A stretch of 64,000 nucleotides of DNA from Leptospira levettii (lineage in GTDB: Bacteria; Spirochaetota; Leptospiria; Leptospirales; Leptospiraceae). Where the stretch lies: contig NZ_NPDM01000001.1 of the NCBI RefSeq assembly GCF_002812085.1, positions 1,561,030-1,625,029 of the forward strand, in the 5' to 3' direction. How positions within the stretch are numbered: the stretch's first letter is position 1; each line of letters starts with the position of its first letter. The translations under genes and the position numbers were made by a program. The notes beneath the pieces are model-generated. The model made no database searches. It was not told the origin of the DNA and saw only the letters and a program-made list of their open reading frames with translations. This document shows positions 16,113 to 24,116 of this stretch, piece by piece.

Positions 16113-18086
16113 ATGGAAAAAACCAAAAAGATATTGATAGGGATCTTAATGGCAATGTTCTTAACCTTCGGGTTGAATTTTTGCAATTCGGAAGATCCGG
16201 CAAACTCGGCTTTTGTTCATGTGACGATGATGGACAATGCCTTTCATCCTCCAGTGATTCGCACCTTCAAAGGTGGGAAAATTCGTTTTGTGAACGAAGG
16301 AAATAATCCTCACAACGCTATCTCCATTAATAAAGATTGGTCTACAGAAACCAGTTTTGGCAACTTAGCAATGTTTCGTGGGGCACATACAGATGTGTTT
16401 TTTCCAGAGGAGGGTGTGTTCCCATATTTTTGTTCCTTCCATGCATCTCCTGATGGCAAAATTGGAATGACGGGTGTAGCTGTTATTGGTAACGCAACTT
16501 ACAATCCACAGGCGAATACCTCAAAATCAAAGATATCAAAAACTTGGACGGGTGTGACAAGAAAGGTACCTTCTCAATACAAAACAATTCAAAACGCTGT
16601 TGATGCTGCATCTCCTGGAGATTTAGTTTTAGTCGCTAATGGAATTTATAAAGAAGAAGTCACTGTAACGACACCATCCATCACAATTCGAGGAGAAGAT
16701 AGAAACTTAACCATTATCGATGGTGAATTCCTTCGAGGTAATGGTATTATGGTTGTCGGTGCCGATGGTGTTGCAGTTGAAAATATCACAACAAGAAACG
16801 CTACACTCAATGGAGTGTATTGGACTGGTGTAAAAGGATATAGAGGATCTTATATTACTGCATACAATAATGGTGATTATGGTGTATATGCATTTGATTC
16901 TGTTGATGGGCTCATTGAACATTCTTTTGCATCTGGTTCTCCTGACTCGGGTTTTTATATTGGACAGTGTAATCCATGTAATGCGATCATAAACGATGTA
17001 ATTTCTGAAAATAATGCCTTAGGATATTCAGGAACAAATTCAAGTGGAAATATCTATCTTTTATCTTCCATTTGGCGAAAAAACCAATTAGGAATCGGGC
17101 CGAATACATTAGATCGTGAATTATTACCTCCACAAAAACAAATGGTTGTGAAGAAAAATATTGTTTATGATAACAATAATAAAAATGCACCATCTAAAAA
17201 ATTGGAGTATCCTTCCATAGGGAATGGTATCGCCCTTCTTGGTGCATTAGAGAATGTGGTCGAAGGAAATTTAGTGTTTAATCATAACAATTATGGAATC
17301 CTTGTTACGATGAACATTGATGAAAACATTTGGATTTCTAATAATAATATCGTTAGAAATAATCAAGTTTACCATTCGGGTCGCGGAGACATTGCTCTTA
17401 GTGGTCCTGTAAATGTTGGGAATTGTTTTGAAGGAAATTCTTATGGAGTATCAAGTCCTCCATTATTGGAATCCTTACAATCATGTACAGGAATTCGGTA
17501 CCCACATATAGGTGATATGTCTTCTAGTATTGGGCTTCTTGCTTTATTTGTACAAGCAAACTTAAAAGAGTTTGTATTGGGTTCCTATAAAAACCAACCG
17601 ATTCCACCTGTACAATCCAATATGCCAAAAGATTTATTGGCAAAGGTTGTGCCAGCTCATGATGTTTTTGAAACGAATAAGGGACTCATTGAAACAGCAG
17701 AGTTACCAAAGATTGATCAAAAAGATTTTGAAGCACAGACTAACAAAATGTATACCTCTGGTTGGAGAGTCCATTTTCCTGGAACTCTTAAAACATGGTA
17801 TTTTCACATCATGGGATACCTATTACCGTTTGCCATTTTTGCAGCGTGGACTGGTCTTGCTATGTTAGACAGATTTTCGATTGTTGGTGCTAAAGTAGAT
17901 AAATACTTTTGGTTGATACTACTTTTACCTTTTATAGGATCACTGGTCTATTTATTCTCCAAAGATTCAAAAATTTCTCCGGTAGTCAGAAATACTGTCG
18001 TATTCGGTGGAATTCTATTGTTTTTAACTATACTGGCTTACGCTGGTTATGCGATGACTGCGGTGACAGAACCGTCTATAACTTAA
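16113..18086 (+). CDS. Lipoprotein fusing a cupredoxin, a NosD-like beta-helix and a membrane tail
   Basis: A 657-residue protein of unusual make-up. It has a signal peptide with lipobox (LNFC, Cys about 29). A plastocyanin-like cupredoxin domain follows (about 35-130), whose type 1 copper ligands can be read as His67, Cys107, His110 and Met119 (FCSFHASPDGKIGM). Next comes a right-handed beta-helix (about 150-470) of the pectate-lyase/NosD sort (VPSQYKTIQNAVDAASPGD, then repeated 'N-x-x-G-I' turns). Near the C-terminus are three hydrophobic helices (about 570-650), including a PLDc_N-like pair of motifs (LLLPFIGSLVYLF). The next gene encodes a similar membrane module. It is the first gene of an operon with a multicopper oxidase and a SCO protein, so electron transfer or copper delivery at the periplasmic face is inferred. 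Confidence 0.85.
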   Translation: MEKTKKILIGILMAMFLTFGLNFCNSEDPANSAFVHVTMMDNAFHPPVIRTFKGGKIRFVNEGNNPHNAISINKDWSTETSFGNLAMFRGAHTDVFFPEEGVFPYFCSFHASPDGKIGMTGVAVIGNATYNPQANTSKSKISKTWTGVTRKVPSQYKTIQNAVDAASPGDLVLVANGIYKEEVTVTTPSITIRGEDRNLTIIDGEFLRGNGIMVVGADGVAVENITTRNATLNGVYWTGVKGYRGSYITAYNNGDYGVYAFDSVDGLIEHSFASGSPDSGFYIGQCNPCNAIINDVISENNALGYSGTNSSGNIYLLSSIWRKNQLGIGPNTLDRELLPPQKQMVVKKNIVYDNNNKNAPSKKLEYPSIGNGIALLGALENVVEGNLVFNHNNYGILVTMNIDENIWISNNNIVRNNQVYHSGRGDIALSGPVNVGNCFEGNSYGVSSPPLLESLQSCTGIRYPHIGDMSSSIGLLALFVQANLKEFVLGSYKNQPIPPVQSNMPKDLLAKVVPAHDVFETNKGLIETAELPKIDQKDFEAQTNKMYTSGWRVHFPGTLKTWYFHIMGYLLPFAIFAAWTGLAMLDRFSIVGAKVDKYFWLILLLPFIGSLVYLFSKDSKISPVVRNTVVFGGILLFLTILAYAGYAMTAVTEPSIT

Positions 18087-18099
18087 TAGGAGTTTTTTT

Positions 18100-18411
18100 A
18101 TGGAAACAAATTTTGCAAATCCAAGTTTTTGGACTTATTTTATCGGATCGTATGCTTATTATTTGCCTTTTGTGTTAACAATGGTTTGGGCTCCACTTGC
18201 TTTGTTTGGTTTATCGAAGCAGAAGGATATGACTACAGCCAAACAAGTGATTTGGTCTCTTGTGATTTTGGTTGTTCCAGTGATTGGCCCTGCTATATAT
18301 TTACTCTTCATAGATACTGAGTATGAGAAAAAATTCAAACAAATTGCTGTAGGTGGTGGTTTAGCAGTATTTCTTCTTGTTTGGGTATTAAGTTTAATCT
18401 CTCACATTTAA
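18100..18411 (+). CDS. Small membrane protein with PLDc_N-like motif
   Basis: A 103-residue protein with three hydrophobic helices (about 14-38, 47-70, 81-102). The middle one carries VVPVIGPAIYLLF, the pattern of PLDc_N (phospholipase D/cardiolipin synthase N-terminal) membrane modules, but no phospholipase domain is attached. The same motif occurs in the C-terminal membrane tail of the preceding protein, so the two may pack together or one may derive from the other. AGGAGT precedes the ATG. It lies between the cupredoxin fusion and the multicopper oxidase, 13 and 16 bases away. Its function is not known. Confidence 0.75.
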   Translation: METNFANPSFWTYFIGSYAYYLPFVLTMVWAPLALFGLSKQKDMTTAKQVIWSLVILVVPVIGPAIYLLFIDTEYEKKFKQIAVGGGLAVFLLVWVLSLISHI

Positions 18412-18427
18412 AGTTGGATTGAAAACT

Positions 18428-19489
18428 ATGGATCGGAAAAGTTTTTTAACTACAATTGGATTTGGTGTAATGGGTTTTGTGGGATCAATTTTTGGTTCCA
18501 TAGGCTTTAACTCTAAAAAATCCAATGAGTTATGTGCGCCTTCTGATCCATCTTCTTCTACAAATTTTGGGATCGTAACTACCCCAAGTGTCAGTGATAA
18601 TTATCAGAATTCTATTGGTGCTGCAGGTAGTTTACGTGGTACAAATACTTATGGGAGTATGGCACACCCTCCTTTTTTTATCAAAGAAGATTATACTGAG
18701 CGTTTTTACTTCCCACCTAACTTTAGTAATAGTAAAAATAGAACGAAGGATTTTAACCTAAATCTTTTTCCATTGAGTGTTAATATTGCTCATAATGTTA
18801 ATTACCAAGCATGGACATTCGATGGAATTGTACCAGGTCCGATTTTACGTGCTAATTTAGGGGATAAACTACGTATCCATGTAAAAAATTCAAGTCCTGA
18901 CCCACACTCACTTCACTTTCATGGAACTCATGATCCAATGGAAGATGGTTGGGAACCAATTCCTGCTTTTGGAGAAAGAACTTATACCATTGAGGCAGGT
19001 CCAGTAGGATTACATCCATACCATTGCCATGTGCCACCTCTCATGGTACATACCGCCAAAGGATTGTATGGTGCTTTATTGGTAGATCCACCTATCAAAC
19101 GAAAACCAGCTCATGAATTTGTACTAACGTTTTCTGGATGGGATACCAAGGGCCAAGGAAAGAATGATTTTTATACTTGGAATGGAATTGCTGGGATTTA
19201 TGATCGATATCCTATGAAAGTTCCTGTTGGGGAGCGAGTTCGGTTTTATATACAGAATATGATGGAAAGAGAACCTGTCATGACTTTCCATCTGCATGCA
19301 CAAACATTTGATATCATCAGAAGTTTAGGTTCCATAGTTCCTGATGGTCATTCTGATGTAGTAACAATAGGACAAACAGAACGAGTTGTGATCGAATTTG
19401 TGCTTAAAAAGAAAGGTCGTTATATGTTTCATCCTCATCAAACTCATATGGCTGAAAATGGAGGAATGGGTTGGATCGTAGCCGTTTAG
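18428..19489 (+). CDS. Two-domain multicopper oxidase
   Basis: A 353-residue exported copper oxidase with two cupredoxin domains. The N-terminus has a hydrophobic signal (about 10-25). It begins MDRKSF, close to but not a twin-arginine motif. Copper motifs are HFHG (163-166), HPYHCH (196-201) followed by Met in VPPLM, then HLHAQTF and HPHQTH with GGM near the C-terminus (335 onward). The type 1 site Cys-His-Met set is complete only in the first domain; the second has Pro where Cys would be. This is the layout of small laccase/nitrite-reductase-like enzymes, and the substrate (phenol, metal ion or nitrite) cannot be told. ATG at 18428 is chosen over an upstream TTG. It sits 2 bases before the SCO gene. 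Confidence 0.87.
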   Translation: MDRKSFLTTIGFGVMGFVGSIFGSIGFNSKKSNELCAPSDPSSSTNFGIVTTPSVSDNYQNSIGAAGSLRGTNTYGSMAHPPFFIKEDYTERFYFPPNFSNSKNRTKDFNLNLFPLSVNIAHNVNYQAWTFDGIVPGPILRANLGDKLRIHVKNSSPDPHSLHFHGTHDPMEDGWEPIPAFGERTYTIEAGPVGLHPYHCHVPPLMVHTAKGLYGALLVDPPIKRKPAHEFVLTFSGWDTKGQGKNDFYTWNGIAGIYDRYPMKVPVGERVRFYIQNMMEREPVMTFHLHAQTFDIIRSLGSIVPDGHSDVVTIGQTERVVIEFVLKKKGRYMFHPHQTHMAENGGMGWIVAV

Positions 19490-19491
19490 TT

Positions 19492-20046
19492 ATGATTAGA
19501 CTAATCTTTTTTATTTTTATTTTTTTCGTTAGTTTTGCCTGCCAAGCTAAAAATGAACTAAATCAGGAAGTATGGAATCGATTAGGATTTGTTCTTCCAA
19601 ATGGCCTCAGTTTAAACCCAAAATTTTGGTCAGAAAAGAAATCGGTATTATATTTCGGATTTTCACATTGTCCAGATATGTGCCCACTAACTTTAACAAA
19701 TTTTGGTAGGACCTCACTGATATTAGGTGAACGTGCTAAAGACTTTCAATTTGTATTTATTACTTTGGATCCTGAAAGAGACTCTCCGGCAACTTTAGAA
19801 AAGTATGTTAAAAACTTTCCCAGTAAAAATTTAACTGCACTCTCTCCAAACGTTGAAAGTTTAGAGACCTTGACCAAAATATTTGGAATTGTGAAAGAAA
19901 AGGTAGGAGATGGAAATTCTTATAGAATCGATCATTCCAATTTTATTTATGTATTGGATCAGAATCAGAAAACCATCAAAACATTTCCAGGTGGGGTTTC
20001 TGCAAATGCACTTGCAACAGAACTTAGGAAGATATCTGAACTTTAG
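19492..20046 (+). CDS. SCO1/SenC-type copper chaperone or thiol reductase
   Basis: A 184-residue SCO-family lipoprotein (lipobox FVSFAC) with a thioredoxin-like fold. The copper-binding Cys pair is C60 and C64 in HCPDMCP, and the third ligand His148 is in IDHSNFIYVLD, so all three ligands are present. SCO proteins deliver copper to cytochrome oxidase CuA or to other copper enzymes, or reduce their thiols. As the last gene of the operon it probably serves the multicopper oxidase and cupredoxin encoded upstream, since no oxidase subunit gene is nearby. The ATG at 19492 lies 2 bases after the oxidase stop. Its 3' end overlaps that of the convergent histidine kinase gene by 23 bases. Confidence 0.92.
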   Translation: MIRLIFFIFIFFVSFACQAKNELNQEVWNRLGFVLPNGLSLNPKFWSEKKSVLYFGFSHCPDMCPLTLTNFGRTSLILGERAKDFQFVFITLDPERDSPATLEKYVKNFPSKNLTALSPNVESLETLTKIFGIVKEKVGDGNSYRIDHSNFIYVLDQNQKTIKTFPGGVSANALATELRKISEL

Positions 20047-21937
20047 ATGTTAATATGATTTCGATTTCCGTTCTTGTTCCTTCTGGATAATTTTTAGTGA
20101 TTTCAAAACTAAAGTCAGTGTAAAGATTTTTGAGTCTTTCTTTGATATTTCCCAAAGAACGACTCATTAATTTTTGTTTGTCCGATAATAATTCATCTGA
20201 AATTCCGTTTCCATTATCATAAACGACAAAACAAAATACTGAATCTTTGATCATCTTTGCATGAATGAATAATTGAAATTGTACATCTGAGGAACTTCTG
20301 AATCCATGTTTAAATGAATTTTCGATGATAGGTTGTAACAGTAAAGGAGGTAAAATAACTGAAGAAAAATCGCCAGACTTTTTAAAGTCTATTTGAATTG
20401 TATCATAAAATCTAAGCTTTTGTAAATGTAAGTAGTCTTCTAAAAAATTCCATTCCTCTTCGAATGGAATCCAATCTCTGTCTGTTCTATCAGATATAAA
20501 ACGGTAATTATTGGCAAGACTCATAATTGCATCACCAATAAGTTCCGGTTTAATTTTGTGTAGTGCATGAATTGTATTCAGAGAATTAAACAAATAATGA
20601 GGATTCATTTTTGTTTGTAATGTTTTTAACTGACTTTCTTTTAGGGTTTTTTCAGCCTTTAATAAATCTTCTTTATAGAGTAAGGCTTTTTGCCTGTCAT
20701 TAAACAAAGTTCTTTCCAAAGCAAATCCTTGTGAAATCACTCCAAACAACACACCCCAAAAAACGATTCCTGATGGTGAAGTGTCATTATATTTAATTGC
20801 TAAAAATATTTCTAAAATCACTAAGAATAAAGTGATACTAAAACCAATGAAGTGACCTAATGCTTCCTTACTTCCTTTTTTCCAAGCTTCATAAGTGATA
20901 AAAATTGGACCCATGATATTGATCAAATTGAATAGGATAAAAAAACTTCGAGTGCTGATCAGAAATGAATGAGATATATCGGAAAACGGAAGAGAAAATA
21001 CTAGTATAGTTGTTATTGAACATATAAAAACATCGATGTAGATTAAATAATCTAATACTTTAAAAGATCCACTTCCGAACAATCTTCTGACTCCAGATAA
21101 CATTGGAATAAATACAAAGTTGGAAGAAATAATAGATAAAACGTATAATGTTTGGGTATTGGTAAATAGATAACGTATAAATTCGTTTGAAGTTAGTCCT
21201 AAAATTCCAAAACATAAGGAAAAGGAAGAGAAATCTAGGAGTATGTTGTATTGTTTTTTGTATTCAATAAAATAGACTAACGCACATATAATGCCTATCA
21301 TCATAAAAAACGAATGAAAAAAAATGGTAGTTAAATTTTTTAAAGCAATCTCACGGTAAAGAGCAGTTTGTTTTCCGATTAAATTGTCAATAATTGTAAT
21401 GGAAAATAAAATTCCCTTTTTATGGTATAGTCGTAAATAATAATACTCAGATTTATCCTTTGGGATTTTTACCCAAGAAAACTTTGATTGGAAAATATTT
21501 GGTAAGTATTTTGTATCCTCAAATTCTCCATATTTAAAAATAGAATCACCAAATTCGTTAAATATTTCAATATTTAATCCTGCATGTTCCAGTAGGAAGT
21601 GAAGTTCTTCATTTTCAATCGTTGAAAATGCTTTGGATCTTAGCCAAATGTACTCTGAATCTGTAATTCGTTTGAATTCCTCATCATTGATCCAACCAGA
21701 TGTGGACAACCAATACACTTTATGCATTTTTTGAAAGTCGATTTGGCCAGAATCATCTGCAGGAATATCACCTACAAAATAATCAGCATTTTCAGATAAG
21801 TAGTATTCGGAGATTGAATTGTCTTTTGGTTTTAAAAGAGAATAAACATAGGAAGTAATCGAAACAGAAGTAATTAAAAACAATAAGCAAATTGATAGAT
21901 ATGGTTTTTCTAAAAATTTGCCTATTGTACTTCCCAT
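20024..21937 (-). CDS. LytS/YehU-type sensor histidine kinase with 7TM sensor domain
   Basis: A 637-residue membrane kinase. It has one N-terminal helix, an extracytoplasmic region (about 40-195, 7TMR-DISM-like), seven hydrophobic helices (about 200-400), a short coiled coil and a His_kinase domain. The phosphoacceptor box is MNPHYLFNSLNTIHALHK (about 445-462). The ATP-binding part shows LPPLLLQPIIENSFKHGF and DNGNGI. This kinase type normally pairs with LytTR response regulators, and a LytTR gene stands at the other end of the block (27851-28588). The kinase gene begins 5 bases after tonB, as the last gene of the uptake cluster. I infer that it senses a state linked to the imported nutrient and feeds back on the cluster. 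Confidence 0.9.
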   Translation of the reverse strand: MGSTIGKFLEKPYLSICLLFLITSVSITSYVYSLLKPKDNSISEYYLSENADYFVGDIPADDSGQIDFQKMHKVYWLSTSGWINDEEFKRITDSEYIWLRSKAFSTIENEELHFLLEHAGLNIEIFNEFGDSIFKYGEFEDTKYLPNIFQSKFSWVKIPKDKSEYYYLRLYHKKGILFSITIIDNLIGKQTALYREIALKNLTTIFFHSFFMMIGIICALVYFIEYKKQYNILLDFSSFSLCFGILGLTSNEFIRYLFTNTQTLYVLSIISSNFVFIPMLSGVRRLFGSGSFKVLDYLIYIDVFICSITTILVFSLPFSDISHSFLISTRSFFILFNLINIMGPIFITYEAWKKGSKEALGHFIGFSITLFLVILEIFLAIKYNDTSPSGIVFWGVLFGVISQGFALERTLFNDRQKALLYKEDLLKAEKTLKESQLKTLQTKMNPHYLFNSLNTIHALHKIKPELIGDAIMSLANNYRFISDRTDRDWIPFEEEWNFLEDYLHLQKLRFYDTIQIDFKKSGDFSSVILPPLLLQPIIENSFKHGFRSSSDVQFQLFIHAKMIKDSVFCFVVYDNGNGISDELLSDKQKLMSRSLGNIKERLKNLYTDFSFEITKNYPEGTRTEIEIILTSKVQISS

Positions 21938-21942
21938 TTAGG

Positions 21943-22596
21943 TTAGTCTTCGAGAGAGAAAGTGATTGGCAAACGATGGGCCATTTTTTTGGGTTGGCCT
22001 TGCACATAACCGGGGCTAAACCGAACTCGCTTAATCAGTTTTAAAGCAGCTTCATCAAAACCGTACCCAGCTCTTCCAGAAACAATTTTTGCAGATTGTA
22101 AACTTCCGTCTTCATTGACTTGGACAAGTAATACGACTTGTTTTTCCATTATGTTCGCTGCTTTCGCTTGCGGTGGAAAATATTCCTTTAAATCAAAGTC
22201 GATGATAGCTGTCGGCATTTTATCTCCGTTAAACGAAAACAAATAACCATCCTTGTCGGTTCCGTTACCAGATAATTGATTTGGATTGATATCCGAATTA
22301 TCGGGTTCGTCAGCTTTATCTTTGTTACTACCTTCAACCCATTCTTGTTTTTCAATAGGAGCTGGTGAAGATGTACCTCCGATTAACTCTGGGGGAATTT
22401 CTTCAAAATTTACATCCACATCCTCAAAAGCAGAATCTTCTACAACTTCATCCCCTCTGAGTTGGCTGATTCGGTAACCTGCATACGTTGCTGTATGTAT
22501 GAATAAACTTCCTGCCAAACAGATATGAAATACACGTTCTTTATTTTGTTTGATAGAAGATTTGAACTTTACTAAGAGTTCAACAAACCGATTCAT
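21943..22596 (-). CDS. tonB: TonB energy-transducing protein
   Basis: A 217-residue protein with a single N-terminal membrane helix (about 22-40, with His in SLFIHTATY), a variable acidic periplasmic linker (no long Pro-Lys run) and a C-terminal TonB domain (about 135-217: VVLLVQVNEDGSLQSAKIV, GYGFDEAALKLIKRVRFSP). It couples the proton motive force through ExbB-ExbD to outer-membrane receptors. Its ATG overlaps the exbD stop by 4 bases. The receptor gene upstream in the same cluster is the likely partner. Confidence 0.92.
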   Translation of the reverse strand: MNRFVELLVKFKSSIKQNKERVFHICLAGSLFIHTATYAGYRISQLRGDEVVEDSAFEDVDVNFEEIPPELIGGTSSPAPIEKQEWVEGSNKDKADEPDNSDINPNQLSGNGTDKDGYLFSFNGDKMPTAIIDFDLKEYFPPQAKAANIMEKQVVLLVQVNEDGSLQSAKIVSGRAGYGFDEAALKLIKRVRFSPGYVQGQPKKMAHRLPITFSLED

Positions 22597-22994
22597 TTTT
22601 TTACACTGAGGGCGATTTTTGTCACTCCGGCTTTTCGGATGATTCCCATCAGCTCCGTAATTTTTCCATAAGGCAAACTTTCATCAGCAGATAATGTCAA
22701 ACGCATGTTAGGTCTGATTTTGGCTTCTCTTTCCAAGTTTCGAACAAGACCTGTTATATCAGTGTCCTTTCCTTCTAAAAGAATGGCACCTGTTTTGGTT
22801 ATTGCTACTTGAACTGATTCCGCTACGTTTGGATCAGCAGCTTGTACTTTTGGTAAATTTATATTTAAACTTTCTTTTTTTAAGAAGTTTGCTGTTACCA
22901 TAAAAATTACGAGAAGTACTAAAATCACGTCCACCATGGGAGTGATGTTGATACTTCCGATTTCTTCGTCTTGTGGTCCTGATGCTCCAGCCAT
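22593..22994 (-). CDS. exbD: ExbD biopolymer transport protein
   Basis: A 133-residue inner-membrane protein with one N-terminal helix. The conserved NITPMVDVILVLLVIFMV carries the essential proton-path Asp (about residue 24). A periplasmic C-terminal domain follows (SLPYGKITELMGIIRKAGVTKIALSV). It forms the proton-driven motor with ExbB and drives TonB. It lies 2 bases after exbB and overlaps tonB by 4 bases. Confidence 0.94.
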   Translation of the reverse strand: MAGASGPQDEEIGSINITPMVDVILVLLVIFMVTANFLKKESLNINLPKVQAADPNVAESVQVAITKTGAILLEGKDTDITGLVRNLEREAKIRPNMRLTLSADESLPYGKITELMGIIRKAGVTKIALSVKK

Positions 22995-22996
22995 AA

Positions 22997-23611
22997 TTAT
23001 ACCTTTGTCTTATTCATTTGATAAGAGAGTAGTTCTTTTTTCAAAATTTCAAGGTTTTGCAAAATCACCTTTGCTTTTCTGGAAAAGTAATTGTTTGCCA
23101 TTACCACAGGAATTGCCACTGCAAGACCAGCAGCGGTTGCAAGGAGTGCTGTAGAAATCGAACGCATCACAACTTCTGCACCAGAACTACCTAGTGTTCC
23201 CAAACCATAAAACGCTTTGATGACACCAAGCACTGTTCCTAAAAGTCCGATAAAAGGCGCGTTATTTCCTAATGTGTTTAGAATTGGTAAACGTTTTTCT
23301 AACTCCAATTTCTCGGATAAAATTTGACCTTCTAAACTTTCATCCAGACCTTTGCGTCCGAGTTTCAATTGTTTTAATGCGAATTGGATGAATCGGTTGT
23401 AAATTGATTCTTCACCTGCATCCGTTTTCCAATGAATTTCAGGTTCTTCTTGGAGTGAGTTTCTAACTTCTGATAAGTAAGCTTCATTTTTTTTGCCCAA
23501 AGTTTTTTTATAGTAAATAAGTCTTTCGGCAAACACAGCAAGTGCGATAACACTTGCTACTCCCATAGCAACAAAAACTAATTCTTCACCTAATTCTACA
23601 TATTCCTGCAT
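22997..23611 (-). CDS. exbB: ExbB/TolQ-type motor protein
   Basis: A 204-residue MotA/TolQ/ExbB family protein with three membrane helices: the first at about residues 8-30, and the other two within the conserved block APFIGLLGTVLGVIKAFYGL and SISTALLATAAGLAVAIPVV. It forms the ion-conducting stator with ExbD. The start at 23611 was chosen because CGGAGAT lies just upstream; a longer in-frame ATG at 23692 would run into the preceding lipoprotein gene. It is in the middle of the TonB cluster. Confidence 0.94.
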   Translation of the reverse strand: MQEYVELGEELVFVAMGVASVIALAVFAERLIYYKKTLGKKNEAYLSEVRNSLQEEPEIHWKTDAGEESIYNRFIQFALKQLKLGRKGLDESLEGQILSEKLELEKRLPILNTLGNNAPFIGLLGTVLGVIKAFYGLGTLGSSGAEVVMRSISTALLATAAGLAVAIPVVMANNYFSRKAKVILQNLEILKKELLSYQMNKTKV

Positions 23612-23612
23612 T

Positions 23613-24116
23613 TTAATCTCCGTCTTGAATGTTATTAAATAAAAAATACAAAGGTATTTGATCGTTTGATATTTGATTGTTTGTCGTTGCAAAACAAGAA
23701 CGCAAACAAGCAGTAGCAGTTGGACTTGTAATACTTGCTTCGATCAGTGCAGTAAAACTCAATTGTCCACAAGTTCCCGCATCTGTTTTAGTTTTCCAAT
23801 CTGTTGATTGGCAATTAAAGGAACAGGTTTGCGCAATGCTCGACAAATTTTTATACAACGGACTCGTGATTAAACCTTGGCAAGTTTGGGTTTTCACAGT
23901 CGCACTGGTTGCAGTAAAACTTCCTCCTATGGAAGTGTAATAAGCTTGGAAACAAAGATCTTTGTTTGTGATCATCGATTCGCATGTTTCTTGTGGAGCA
24001 TTTGGGGTAGTCAAGTATTGGAGTAATACTGTTTCTTTATATGAATCTTCAAATTTTTTATCTTCTGCACAATTGATAAAAATAAATATCGCAACTAAAA
24101 TGGATAAACCTTTCAT
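23613..24116 (-). CDS. Cys-rich small lipoprotein between receptor and exbB
   Basis: A 167-residue predicted lipoprotein with lipobox FINC (Cys about 16) and eight further Cys residues spread through the mature part (ETCES, DLCFQ, QTCQG, QTCSFNCQS, GTCGQ, ACLRSC). The even number and spacing suggest four disulfides in a helical bundle. I do not recognise the family. The gene overlaps the receptor stop by one base and is followed by exbB with overlap, so it is a fixed member of the uptake operon and may help the receptor bind its ligand at the outer membrane. Confidence 0.75.
   Translation of the reverse strand: MKGLSILVAIFIFINCAEDKKFEDSYKETVLLQYLTTPNAPQETCESMITNKDLCFQAYYTSIGGSFTATSATVKTQTCQGLITSPLYKNLSSIAQTCSFNCQSTDWKTKTDAGTCGQLSFTALIEASITSPTATACLRSCFATTNNQISNDQIPLYFLFNNIQDGD

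Noticed and set aside
16113..20046. Nitrous oxide reductase (nos) cluster
   Set aside because: A NosD-like beta-helix and a SCO protein are present, but no NosZ, NosL, NosF or NosY homologue is encoded here.
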